Of a stretch of DNA of 64,000 nt, positions 27,001 to 34,376 are shown in pieces. The stretch is from positions 372,001 to 436,000 of the forward strand of contig NZ_CP013264.1 of the NCBI RefSeq assembly GCF_001456115.1, read 5' to 3'. Source of the DNA: Sphingobium baderi. Lineage in GTDB: Bacteria; Pseudomonadota; Alphaproteobacteria; Sphingomonadales; Sphingomonadaceae. The translations under genes were made by a program, and so were the position numbers. The notes below the pieces were generated by a model. It was not told the DNA's origin, did no database searches, and saw nothing but the letters and a program-made list of their open reading frames with translations. Every line of letters starts with the position of its first letter. The first letter of the stretch is position 1.

Positions 27001-27193
27001 GCCGGCCAAAATCTGCCAGTGCGTCCGCGACCGATTGCGGCGCGATGTCGAACGAGCGCACTTCTTCAGCAACGGTTACCTGCGCCCGTACAGCCATTGA
27101 GATACTCAAGCCACCAATGGCGACCGAAGCGAGCAGCGCCCGCACCCAGAGTTGACGCCTCCCAAACTCCCGGAAAATACCCCCCGAATTCAC
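24083..27193 (-). CDS. TonB-dependent heme/hemophore receptor with STN signalling domain
   Basis: 1036 aa from the GTG at 27193 (AAGGAA eight bases upstream); an ATG at 27232 is possible but has no ribosome site. Order: signal peptide (VRALLASVAIGGLSISMAVRAQ), STN domain (about 40-105: RSFDIAPQSVADALADFGRQ... ASQALDRLLASTGL), plug (about 150-300, with VPVIIDGTEQ and GVQVLKGPVS), large barrel ending in SLTGRF. Known: STN domains relay substrate binding to a FecR-type anti-sigma factor. Adjacent hemophore and heme oxygenase genes identify heme or heme-hemophore as the likely ligand. Confidence 0.9.
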   Translation of the reverse strand: MNSGGIFREFGRRQLWVRALLASVAIGGLSISMAVRAQVTVAEEVRSFDIAPQSVADALADFGRQSGLQVSMDADQVRGLSSRGVKGTMSASQALDRLLASTGLVARIDGNIVSLRSASIASADPTASDTIALGSLRVEGSAMPAGETGAERDQRQKDAVYDQDLSSTYMGKEEVERYKGTNPADVLKGMVNVFSGDARNSGAIDPSIRGTQGPGRVPVIIDGTEQALTVWRGYNGASNRSYIDPSLIAGVQVLKGPVSTRDVNGSTGGAVVINTLDADDILQPDQTFGFELKLEGGNNSTSPRLPTLLTGQDYRDVEGFPGSPGTAGYPTSPYNDPSLRVNLRTADDNDFFSMGDKAARLAVAGRIGDIDLFGAYAWRKRGNYFSGKNGAGYYSQDDLEQSAATYMQRMALSYEPGNEVPNTSSETRSWLFKGTWHIADDQYLQFGFRDSKSNYGEIMPSRILSADDFGAIQWPLSRIHAQAYNAEYKWQPESRWIDLKANLWVTRTASHTYSAGGFPNYATYDDPILRNTAIANSQNNRIGFSASNQMKLSSHLDLLLEGNWQHEKLRSMDEWNGVFDGWRQYPRAGRREEYRIDLKAEWRPASFLKFNAGFTYSGYWAVDDFLREQIAAGNADQFTAYVPTSYAITYQTEETSVDAYTAYRKAVWEGFGFPSELADMLAASEAQAYAANPYPFTVDHTSPWEADANGNYHRADNLCANGFVDSLANYNGFCQALANQQAFTPSESKRKSGHGWAPMASATVYLSGSSRAYLRYAEAYRFPSMFESTLGFSASFNPLEDLKPEHLYSWEAAYVQDLRDLFGLHGADQAADIKFTWYRNTTHNVIERTTRLMFNNIDKQVIAGFELQARYDNGTFFTEIEAGHMTTNKVCDESVAVQMDSGSGRVPDCVKYGFFGGYLLTQATPEDTVNWTVGGRFLQRRLEVGGRLTWYSKYDNPLLAELVGGDDPIDGYALNVPYAWGETLTLDAYVQFRLNERFSAELVGTNLTDKYYADPLTRALNPAPGRTVRLSLTGRF

Positions 27194-27240
27194 TTGACCA
27201 ATTCCTTCCGTCACAGTTCGATGACTGACCATATTCGCTA

Positions 27241-27293
27241 ATGCGAGTCAGTCGCATAAACTTAACGTTGGAACGCCGATGAATTCCGGAAAA
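27241..27293 (-). promoter_or_regulatory. ECF-type promoter and iron-box operator of the receptor gene
   Basis: Minus strand: TTTTCCGGAAT (27283-27293), 15 bases, CGTTAA (27262-27267), then the palindrome ATGCGA-N5-TCGCAT (27241-27257) where transcription would start. The same promoter layout recurs before fecR. The palindrome resembles Fur sites of this group. Confidence 0.6.
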
Positions 27294-27326
27294 ATCTGAA
27301 GAACAGAGCAAAAAGTGATGTCGCGC

Positions 27327-28310
27327 CTAGCGGACAGTCACGATCCGCAGCCACGGCGAGACATGGGAAACCGAAACCTTATGCGCTCGCGCCAGTGCCT
27401 TCAGCGCAAGATCGGGATCGCGCAGATCATAGATCCCGCTCACGTGCCGGTCACTCAGTCCCGGGCCTCTGGCGATGATATAGCCTTTGTACCAGGGACG
27501 GATACGATCGATCACGTCGCCAACTGGCAGATCATTGACGATAGCGATCCCATCGCGCCAACTCGCCACGCGGTCGGGACGGACAGTGCCCCGTGTAACC
27601 ACGGTTCCATCCGTCGACACTGACTGGCCCGCCACCAGTTCCACGCGATCCGATCGCATCCCGTCCGACGCAGTCACGGCGACACGACCGCGCTGAACGG
27701 CAACATCCGTACCGCTGCCCGTTTTGCGCACCGAGAAGGCCGTGCCGAGAACGGTGACGGTGTTGTCTCCGGCTATGACCTTGAATGGATGTGCTTCGTC
27801 GTGCGTGACGTCAAACCAGGCTTCGCCGCGAAGCAGTTTCAACCTGCGGCCCGCGGCATCGTTGGAAAAGGCAATTGCCGTGGCCGGCGCCAGTTGCACC
27901 CTGCTCCCATCGTCAAGCGTCACCTGACGGAGTTCTCCGGCCCCGGTGGTCGCATCAGATTGAAGCTGAAGCGCGACATAGGGCACTGCAATCCAGACAA
28001 AGCAGGCGGCCACGGCAAGCGAGGCGAGCGCACGCACGGGACGGATGGTCCGGAACCAGGCAGGTTTGCTCGATCCCTCGGGCAGGTCGGTCATGTTCTG
28101 AGGCAGAGGGCCCGCAAGCACTATCATGTCGGAGACCCTCGCAGTTTCCTCCCAGGCGGCGAGGTGAGCCGGACTGGTCGCGAGCCAATCCATGAATTCC
28201 GCGCGCAGTGTATCGTCTTCCGGGGCATCCTCAAGTTGCACCAGCCACGCGGAGGCTTGGCGGCTGAGATCGCCGCGCTGGCTATGATTCTTGTCAGGCC
28301 TCGTTTTCAT
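27327..28310 (-). CDS. FecR-type anti-sigma factor
   Basis: 327 aa from the ATG at 28310 (GGAAG five bases upstream). An earlier ATG at 28373 overlaps the proposed -10 box and lacks a ribosome site. The N-terminal DUF4880 domain (LSRQASAWLVQLEDAPEDDT... WLATSPAHLAAWEE) is followed by one membrane helix (ASLAVAACFVWIAVPYVAL, about 95-115) and a periplasmic FecR domain (LDDGSRVQLAPATAIAF... GTAFSVRKTG) with a C-terminal STN-interaction region. It holds the sigma factor until the receptor's STN domain signals. Encoded between its sigma factor and its receptor. Confidence 0.9.
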   Translation of the reverse strand: MKTRPDKNHSQRGDLSRQASAWLVQLEDAPEDDTLRAEFMDWLATSPAHLAAWEETARVSDMIVLAGPLPQNMTDLPEGSSKPAWFRTIRPVRALASLAVAACFVWIAVPYVALQLQSDATTGAGELRQVTLDDGSRVQLAPATAIAFSNDAAGRRLKLLRGEAWFDVTHDEAHPFKVIAGDNTVTVLGTAFSVRKTGSGTDVAVQRGRVAVTASDGMRSDRVELVAGQSVSTDGTVVTRGTVRPDRVASWRDGIAIVNDLPVGDVIDRIRPWYKGYIIARGPGLSDRHVSGIYDLRDPDLALKALARAHKVSVSHVSPWLRIVTVR

Positions 28311-28373
28311 CCCCGCTTCCGCATACCGTTCTGCACTGTCCCACTGACGAATGTTCTGAATGGTTTCATGCAT

Positions 28374-28408
28374 TGAACGAACGGGACGCCAAGCATTCCG
28401 GAAAATTC
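28374..28408 (-). promoter_or_regulatory. ECF-type promoter upstream of fecR
   Basis: Minus strand: GAATTTTCCGGAAT (28395-28408), 15 bases, CGTTCA (28374-28379). It matches the receptor promoter in both boxes and in spacing, and lies right after the sigma-factor stop. It would let the released sigma factor amplify fecR. Confidence 0.55.
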
Positions 28409-28417
28409 AGCAGAAGG

Positions 28418-28918
28418 TCAATCACGGCGCCGCAGAGCCTTCTTGCAATGTTCTACGCCATCCATCACCAGTTCCTGCGCCAAGCTTTTCGAGATGCCGA
28501 GTTCAGCGGCGATCTCCACCAGTTTCATCTCCTCGAAACGGTGCATTTCGAAAGCTCGCCGGGTCCGAACGGGCAGTTGCGCCATGGCCTTGTGAAGCAG
28601 CGCCAGTTCGTCCTTCGCTTCCAAATGCTTCTGCTGAGAGGGTTCATCGCTCGCTACCAATGCGGCGGCGATGGTCGCATCTGATGCGAAGACCTGATTT
28701 TCGCGCGCCCGGCGCCTGTGCCGATCCAAAACAAGGTTATGGACGATGCGGAAAAGATAGCCTTTGGGTTCGTCAAGCACGCGCGCACTGGCCGCTGCAC
28801 GGAAACGCAGCCAGGCTTCCTGCACCACATCCTCAGCCTCGGTCGAATCCCCCGTAAGTCTTGCCGCGTAACGGAGAAGCTCCGCCTGAGCGGCGACGAA
28901 GACCTGGAGGGAATCCAT
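28418..28918 (-). CDS. FecI-type ECF sigma factor
   Basis: 166 aa from the ATG at 28918, giving MDSLQVFVAAQAELLRYAAR; a GTG at 28978 lies only 8 bases from the iron box and has no ribosome site. Region 2: STEAEDVVQEAWLRFRAAAS and GYLFRIVHNLVLDRHRRR; region 4: LPVRTRRAFEMHRFEEMKLV and IAAELGISKSLAQELVMDGV. Known: FecI-like sigma factors transcribe the cognate TonB receptor when the ligand binds. It heads the heme operon, downstream of a palindromic iron box. Confidence 0.92.
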   Translation of the reverse strand: MDSLQVFVAAQAELLRYAARLTGDSTEAEDVVQEAWLRFRAAASARVLDEPKGYLFRIVHNLVLDRHRRRARENQVFASDATIAAALVASDEPSQQKHLEAKDELALLHKAMAQLPVRTRRAFEMHRFEEMKLVEIAAELGISKSLAQELVMDGVEHCKKALRRRD

Positions 28919-28986
28919 CTTGGACACCCGCACCGGCTCCCCTTGTTTATCAATGACAACCAGCGAGATGCGTAGCACTTCACTTA

Positions 28987-29003
28987 TTGCGAACCAATCG
29001 CAA
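28987..29003 (-). promoter_or_regulatory. Fur-like box before the sigma factor gene
   Basis: TTGCGA-N5-TCGCAA, a perfect 6+5+6 palindrome about 70 bases upstream of the sigma-factor start. Same half-sites as the operator at 27241-27257. Suggests iron repression of the signalling cascade. Confidence 0.6.
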
Positions 29004-29095
29004 AAATTCTCGCAAGCTCATGATCCGACGATGTCCAGTGCCATGCACGCCACAACGGAAGGAAGGGCGCTTGGTCATTTTCGCATGGAATGCGT

Positions 29096-29350
29096 TCAGA
29101 TTTCCTCGGTCTGACGCGCGCTCAGATAAGTGCCCAGCAAGTCGCCCGGATCGAGATCAAGTGCTCTTGCCACCGCTACGAACTCGACCACATCCACTCG
29201 GCGCTCCCCCAACTCATATTTGGCAACAAAGGATTGGTGGCGTCCCAGCCGTGTCGCCAATTCGGTTTGCGTCAGCCTGGCGTTCTTGCGGGCATCGATC
29301 AGGATTTCCCGAAGTTTCTGTTGTTGTGGTGTGCGAAGTGAACTGGGCAT
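29096..29350 (-). CDS. XRE-family transcriptional regulator
   Basis: 84 aa from the ATG at 29350. A compact HTH_3 domain: [60 protein letters not shown]. This protein type is common in ICE backbones next to DUF2285 genes, usually as a regulator of excision or transfer. It is divergent from the next small gene. It marks the resumption of element backbone after the heme operon. Confidence 0.85.
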   Translation of the reverse strand: MPSSLRTPQQQKLREILIDARKNARLTQTELATRLGRHQSFVAKYELGERRVDVVEFVAVARALDLDPGDLLGTYLSARQTEEI

Positions 29351-29453
29351 CGGGTCCGGCAAGTTGAAGGGGCCGGAATTTCCTTTGATCCCAAATTCGG
29401 ATTATCCCATAACGGGATTAGAAGGGCCTGTGTCCAATATCGGAATGCCAGAA

Positions 29454-29738
29454 ATGGTCGAAATCGAACCTGCGGTCGCTGATCTCGCTCCTACGGCAGA
29501 TCAACTCACACCGTATGATGAGGCAAGGCTGCGCTTGTATCTGCGGCTCCTCGACGCCGAAGCCGAAGGTGCGGACTGGCGGGAAGTTGCTCGAATTGTG
29601 CTGAAGCGCGATCCCGCCCGAGAACCGGGGCGGAGCCGCCTGTGTTGGTCCACCCATTTGAGCCGTGCCCGGTGGATCGCTGGGAGGTGCTTCGGCGAAG
29701 CAATCAGCCCTGGAACAAGAAAATCGAGAAGAAAATAG
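29454..29738 (+). CDS. Short DUF2285-associated protein, possibly truncated
   Basis: 94 aa in this frame. The stretch TPYDEARLRLYLRLLDAEAE, GADWREVARIVLKRDPAREP, RLCWSTHLSRARWIA matches a short family that accompanies DUF2285/XRE genes in alphaproteobacterial elements. After RARWIA the sequence departs from what I expect of that family (normally a TEXGYRXLL-like end), so the 3' end may be frameshifted or replaced. The ribosome site is weak. Role unknown, probably regulatory. Confidence 0.5.
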   Translation: MVEIEPAVADLAPTADQLTPYDEARLRLYLRLLDAEAEGADWREVARIVLKRDPAREPGRSRLCWSTHLSRARWIAGRCFGEAISPGTRKSRRK

Positions 29739-30058
29739 TTGTCATCGCTGATCGCGATAATGGGCCTTGCTTCATTCTGATCCGAAGAAATGTAAGCAGT
29801 GAAAAAGCCATTGGCCTAATAGGCGATGACAACATTGCGTCATGCGCCGACTTCAAGGCAATAGCACGCTTTTAGTCCGCTTCGGTACATCTCCGTAGTC
29901 TGCGGAAGCGATGCAATTTGGGACGCCGGTATCGGCTCTCACAACCCACTCCCTCTTGCAAATGAGAATGATTCTTATTAGCGAGTCGTTTGCGAGGTGC
30001 GCGACGGTCGAACGTGACACGGCGTCGGTCGGATTTTTATGAAAGCTGAAGGGGTCAG
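29739..30058. other. Intergenic stretch upstream of the siderophore receptor pair
   Basis: No gene is seen. It holds an iron box (29961-29979) and the presumed promoter of the receptor operon. Confidence 0.5.
29961..29979 (+). promoter_or_regulatory. Fur box
   Basis: AATGAGAATGATTCTTATT, close to the classical Fur consensus with repeated (G)A(G)AAT-ATTCT(T)ATT symmetry, 80 bases upstream of the first siderophore receptor gene. Confidence 0.7.
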
Positions 30059-32200
30059 ATGAGGGATTGTCTATTTTGGAGTGCGGCCATCATGGCGATG
30101 GCCACGGCGCAAACGGCCTGGGCCGATGATGCGGATGGTGCCGCCGCCGAACGCCGCAGCGACATCATCGTGACCGGGATTGCCCAACGGGTGGACGCTG
30201 CCGCCACCGGCCTGCCACTCACGCTGCGCGAAACACCGCAATCGGTCACGATCATCGACCGCGAGCGGATCGACGATTTCGCGCTCACCAACGTCAATGA
30301 CCTGCTTGACCAGGTGGTCGGCATCAACGTCGAGCGGACCGAGACCGATCGCACCGAATATGACAGCCGTGGCTTCGACATCACCAATTTCCAGGTGGAC
30401 GGCATCGGCCTGCCGCTGCGCTGGGGCATCCAGTTTGGCGATCTCGATACCGCGCTGTTCGAGACGGTGGAGGCGGTGCGCGGCGCCAATGCCATCATGA
30501 CCGGGGTGGGCAATCCCTCGGCGACGATCAACTATGCCCGCAAGCGGCCGACGAAGGATCTCCAAATCTCGGCATCGACGATGCTCGGAAGCTGGGATCA
30601 CAAACGCTTCGAGGCGGACGTCTCGGGGCCGCTCAATGCCACAGGTACGGTGTCAGCGCGGCTGATCTACGCGCATGACGATCATGACAGCTATCTCGAC
30701 AACTATCACGTCAATCGCAACGTCTATGGCGCGATCGTCGTGTGGGACATCACGCCGCAGCTGACCGCTACGACGGGCTACACCCGGCAGGAGAATGACG
30801 CCGACGGTGTGCTTTGGGGCGCCTTGCCTCTCCTCTATTCCAATGGCGAACGGGTCGCATATCCTTCGTCCGCGTCGACGGCGGCACCCTGGACCTATTG
30901 GAACGTCCACGACCAAAGCGCCTATGGCGAACTCGCTTATGCCGCCGAAGGCGGATGGAATGCCAAGGCGCGCTTCACCTATAACCGGCGCGATTCGGTC
31001 GCCAACTTGCTCTACGCCTATGGCTACCCCGATGAGGCAACGGGGCTGGGCGTAAGCGGCGTGACCGGCATCTACACCTCGCCGTCCAATCAATATCTCT
31101 ACGACGCCTATGCCTCCGGCCCGGTGACGCTGTTCGGTCGGCGTCACCAACTGGCGTTCGGCCTGTCGACCGCGAAAATGGACAGCCGGGAATATGAAGA
31201 CTTCTCGAGTACGGTTCTCGATTATCCCGCTGTCAGCGACTGGGCGTTCAATGGCGTCGATCTCGCCCGGCCGTCATATCCCGGCGCTTATCGTGCAGAG
31301 AATGTGACCGACCGGCTGACGCGGGCCTATGGCGCCATGCACCTCAACCTGGCCGACCGTCTCAAGGCCGTGGTCGGTGCGAGCGCAATGTGGCTGAAGA
31401 CGACCGGGGATTCCTATTTCGTCGATCAGTACCGCAAGGACAGCAAGGTCAGCCCTTATGCCGGGCTGGTGTTCGATGTAACGGGCAATGTCTCGCTCTA
31501 CGCAAGCTACACCGACATCTTCAATCCGCAGAAGGAAGCGGACGCCACCGGTCGTCGCCTCGCGCCCGCCAAGGGTACCAGCATCGAAAGCGGCATCAAG
31601 AGCGAATGGTTCGACAAGAAGCTCTACGTCAGTGCGGCGCTGTTCAAGGCAAAACAGGACGGGCTTGCCGATGCCATCGGCGTGTTCGGCGATGCCACCT
31701 GCGGCAGTACCGGGCCGATCGGCGATGCCTGCTATGCCGGCGTCGATACGACCTCGGAAGGCTTCGAGATTGAGGTGACGGGCCGCGTGACCGAAAATTG
31801 GTCGATCAGCGGCGGCTATACCGGGCTCAGGGTCAAGGATCAGGACGGCAATCCCACCCGTACTTTCGTGCCGCGCCGGTCACTGAAACTCGCAACCACT
31901 TATGAAATTCCTGAATTGCGCGATCTCAAGCTTGGCGCGCAGTTTCGCTGGCAGAGCAAGACCAGCATCGTCGATGCGGGTGTCGTCGATTACGGCATCG
32001 TCACCGACCCGGTCACCATCACCCAGAGCAGCTATGCCGTGCTCGATCTGATGGCCGGTATCCGTCTGGTCGATCACCTGCGCGCCAGCGTCAATGTGCG
32101 CAACGTCACCGGCTCCAAATATCTCGGTAGCCTCAAATGGGGGCAGGCCTTCTACGCCGCCCCGCGCAGCGTGCTGGCGACGCTCAGCTTCAGCTATTGA
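30059..32200 (+). CDS. TonB-dependent siderophore receptor (FpvA/FhuE-like)
   Basis: 713 aa. The ATG has AAGGGG close upstream. Signal peptide to about residue 22 (TAQTAWADD). The TonB box region (DIIVTGIAQR) and plug (TPQSVTIIDRERIDDFALTN; FDITNFQVDGIGLP; EAVRGANAIMTGVGNPSATI) are typical of ferric siderophore receptors, with a barrel to a terminal aromatic (LATLSFSY). It lacks an STN domain, so it does not signal through a FecR. First gene of an operon with a second receptor, a PepSY protein and a small membrane protein. The substrate cannot be read from sequence; hydroxamates are the usual ligands of near relatives. Confidence 0.88.
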   Translation: MRDCLFWSAAIMAMATAQTAWADDADGAAAERRSDIIVTGIAQRVDAAATGLPLTLRETPQSVTIIDRERIDDFALTNVNDLLDQVVGINVERTETDRTEYDSRGFDITNFQVDGIGLPLRWGIQFGDLDTALFETVEAVRGANAIMTGVGNPSATINYARKRPTKDLQISASTMLGSWDHKRFEADVSGPLNATGTVSARLIYAHDDHDSYLDNYHVNRNVYGAIVVWDITPQLTATTGYTRQENDADGVLWGALPLLYSNGERVAYPSSASTAAPWTYWNVHDQSAYGELAYAAEGGWNAKARFTYNRRDSVANLLYAYGYPDEATGLGVSGVTGIYTSPSNQYLYDAYASGPVTLFGRRHQLAFGLSTAKMDSREYEDFSSTVLDYPAVSDWAFNGVDLARPSYPGAYRAENVTDRLTRAYGAMHLNLADRLKAVVGASAMWLKTTGDSYFVDQYRKDSKVSPYAGLVFDVTGNVSLYASYTDIFNPQKEADATGRRLAPAKGTSIESGIKSEWFDKKLYVSAALFKAKQDGLADAIGVFGDATCGSTGPIGDACYAGVDTTSEGFEIEVTGRVTENWSISGGYTGLRVKDQDGNPTRTFVPRRSLKLATTYEIPELRDLKLGAQFRWQSKTSIVDAGVVDYGIVTDPVTITQSSYAVLDLMAGIRLVDHLRASVNVRNVTGSKYLGSLKWGQAFYAAPRSVLATLSFSY

Positions 32201-32220
32201 TCAGATCCGGGGGGAAACGA

Positions 32221-34359
32221 ATGCACTACCGGCTGCTGTCCAGCGCCATCTGCCTGGCTTCGCTTCTTCCAGCATCCGCCGCCTTTGCCGACACGGATGC
32301 GGGTGCGGATGCGGACAATCCCGGCACCATTGTCGTGACCGGGCAGCCTTTCGTCGAAGGCGAGATCAGCAAGTCTGACGTGCCGCTGATCGAGACTCCG
32401 CAGGCCATCTCGGTGGTCTCGGCCGACACGATCCGTGATCAGGGGATCGTCGATCTCAACGATGCCCTGCGTTCGGTCGCGGGCGTCTCGCGCAGCTCGA
32501 CTTACGGCTATTATGACGCCTACACGATCCGTGGTTACGACACCGCCTATGACAGCCTTTATCTCGACGGACTGATCACTCACAGTGCGGCGGGCACCAA
32601 TTACGAGCTTTCGGGGCTGGAACGGGTCGAGGTACTCAAGGGCCCCGCGTCCTCGCTCTACGGTGCGGCCCCGATTGGAGGCGTGGTCAACCTTGTCAGC
32701 AAGCGGCCGCAGGAGGACAGCTTCCTACGCGCCCAGTTGGCAACGGGCTCCTATAACCTGATCGAGGGCAGTATCGACGCCAATGCGCCGCTCGATAGCA
32801 GCGGCACCTTGCTGTTCCGGCTTAATGCGCTGTTTCGCGATTCTGACGATTTCGTCAAATATTCGGGCAAGAACCGGATCTTCGTCGCGCCTGCGCTGAC
32901 CTGGGTTATGGGATCGGATACGCACCTGACGCTGCTCGGGCGCTGGCAACGCGACCACGACAATCCATGGAGTCCACTTCCCGCCGAAGGCACCGTGCTG
33001 CCCAACGCCAACGGTCCGATCCCCTATGCCTTCGCCATTGGATTTCCTGGCGACCAGAAGGCCATTGCCAATCAGGATCGCTGGTCTGTCGGCTATCTGT
33101 TCGACCACAAGTTCACCGACTGGCTGAGCTTCAACCAGACGCTGCGCTATACCCACGCCAAGACCTACTGGAACAACTGGATGTTCGCCGATGGCTATGT
33201 CGACAGCGACTATGCGGGCGGCGTGCAGCAGGGCCATGTCTTCGGCTACGACACCTATGGCCCCTTCTACGAGACAGACAAGCATTTCGGGGTGGACAAC
33301 CGGCTGACGGCGAAGGTCTCTACAGGCTCCTTCAGCCACAATGTACTGGCGGGTATCGATTACCGCAGCGCGGATACCAGCTATCATGAGGATGGCGGCG
33401 AATATACCTTCGTCAACACGCTGGACTATCTCGATCCCGACTACACGGTTCGCCTGATCCATGATCCGGCTCAGGCCTATACCGGCGGCGGCAAGTCGCA
33501 TCAGACCGGTGTCTACGTGCAGGACCATATCGGCTATGCCGACAAGATATTCCTGACGCTCGGCGGCCGGTGGGACTGGCTGCACAACGAAGGCGGCACG
33601 GTGACCGCGTTCAGCCCACGTGTCGGCCTGAACTACATGCTCTCGCCAAGGGCGTCGCTCTATGCGAGTTGGTCGCGCTCCTTCGCACCGCAGTTCGATT
33701 ATATCACCAGCTATGACGGCACGCCCCTGCCCAATGGCGAGGGCCGCAATCTCGAAGCGGGCGTCAAGCTCGGCAGCCCCGGCGGCAAGCTGAGCGCGTC
33801 GGCGGCGGTGTTCCAGCTTACCCGCACCAATGTGGCGACGGGCGACGCGCTCCATCCCAGTTTCTACGTCGTTACCGGTGAGCAGCGCAGTCGGGGCTTC
33901 GAGATCGAAGGGGCATGGCGCCCGGCGGCGGGATGGGACATCTCCCTCGCCTACACCTATATCGATGCCAAGGTGACGAAGGACAATGACATCCCGGTCG
34001 GCACTCGCTTGGGTAATGTGCCGCGCAACAATCTTTATGTTCGCGGCGGCTATGAAGTGCAGGAAGGGCCGCTGGCGGGACTCGGCGCCAGCCTTGCCGT
34101 GCTGTGGAACAGCCGCAAGGTCGCCGACACATCCTATGTCTATGACGCGAACGGGGATGGCATCAATGACGCCGGCTTCACGCTGCCAAGCTATGTGCTC
34201 GTCGATGGAGGGCTGAGTTACCGGACCGGCGACTGGCGCTTCGCGCTCAATGTCAACAATCTGCTGAACAAGCATTATTTCCCCGACGCGAGCTACTACA
34301 CCCGTGTCAACATCGGCGAGCCACGCAACTGGCGGTTCTCCGTGTCGCGCGACTTCTGA
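32221..34359 (+). CDS. TonB-dependent siderophore receptor
   Basis: 712 aa from the ATG at 32221 (GGGGGGAA five bases upstream); the frame extends further back but that is the coding shadow of the previous receptor. Signal peptide ends ASAAFADTDA. TonB box GTIVVTGQPF, plug with TPQAISVVSADTIRDQGIVD, YTIRGYDTAYDSLYLDG and VEVLKGPASSLYGAAPIGGV, then a barrel closing with RNWRFSVSRDF. FhuA/FhuE-like. It lies 20 bases after the first receptor, so both would be expressed together and may take different chelates of one siderophore class. Confidence 0.88.
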   Translation: MHYRLLSSAICLASLLPASAAFADTDAGADADNPGTIVVTGQPFVEGEISKSDVPLIETPQAISVVSADTIRDQGIVDLNDALRSVAGVSRSSTYGYYDAYTIRGYDTAYDSLYLDGLITHSAAGTNYELSGLERVEVLKGPASSLYGAAPIGGVVNLVSKRPQEDSFLRAQLATGSYNLIEGSIDANAPLDSSGTLLFRLNALFRDSDDFVKYSGKNRIFVAPALTWVMGSDTHLTLLGRWQRDHDNPWSPLPAEGTVLPNANGPIPYAFAIGFPGDQKAIANQDRWSVGYLFDHKFTDWLSFNQTLRYTHAKTYWNNWMFADGYVDSDYAGGVQQGHVFGYDTYGPFYETDKHFGVDNRLTAKVSTGSFSHNVLAGIDYRSADTSYHEDGGEYTFVNTLDYLDPDYTVRLIHDPAQAYTGGGKSHQTGVYVQDHIGYADKIFLTLGGRWDWLHNEGGTVTAFSPRVGLNYMLSPRASLYASWSRSFAPQFDYITSYDGTPLPNGEGRNLEAGVKLGSPGGKLSASAAVFQLTRTNVATGDALHPSFYVVTGEQRSRGFEIEGAWRPAAGWDISLAYTYIDAKVTKDNDIPVGTRLGNVPRNNLYVRGGYEVQEGPLAGLGASLAVLWNSRKVADTSYVYDANGDGINDAGFTLPSYVLVDGGLSYRTGDWRFALNVNNLLNKHYFPDASYYTRVNIGEPRNWRFSVSRDF

Positions 34360-34376
34360 GTGCGGAGACGAAGCAT

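Noticed and set aside
28311..28373. Longer fecR reading from the ATG at 28373
   Set aside because: It starts next to the proposed -10 box and has no ribosome site; the ATG at 28310 has GGAAG at the right distance.
32725..34275. Long open frame on the minus strand, opposite the second siderophore receptor
   Set aside because: It is a coding shadow of a GC-rich gene: no ribosome site, no domain, and the plus strand has clear receptor motifs throughout.
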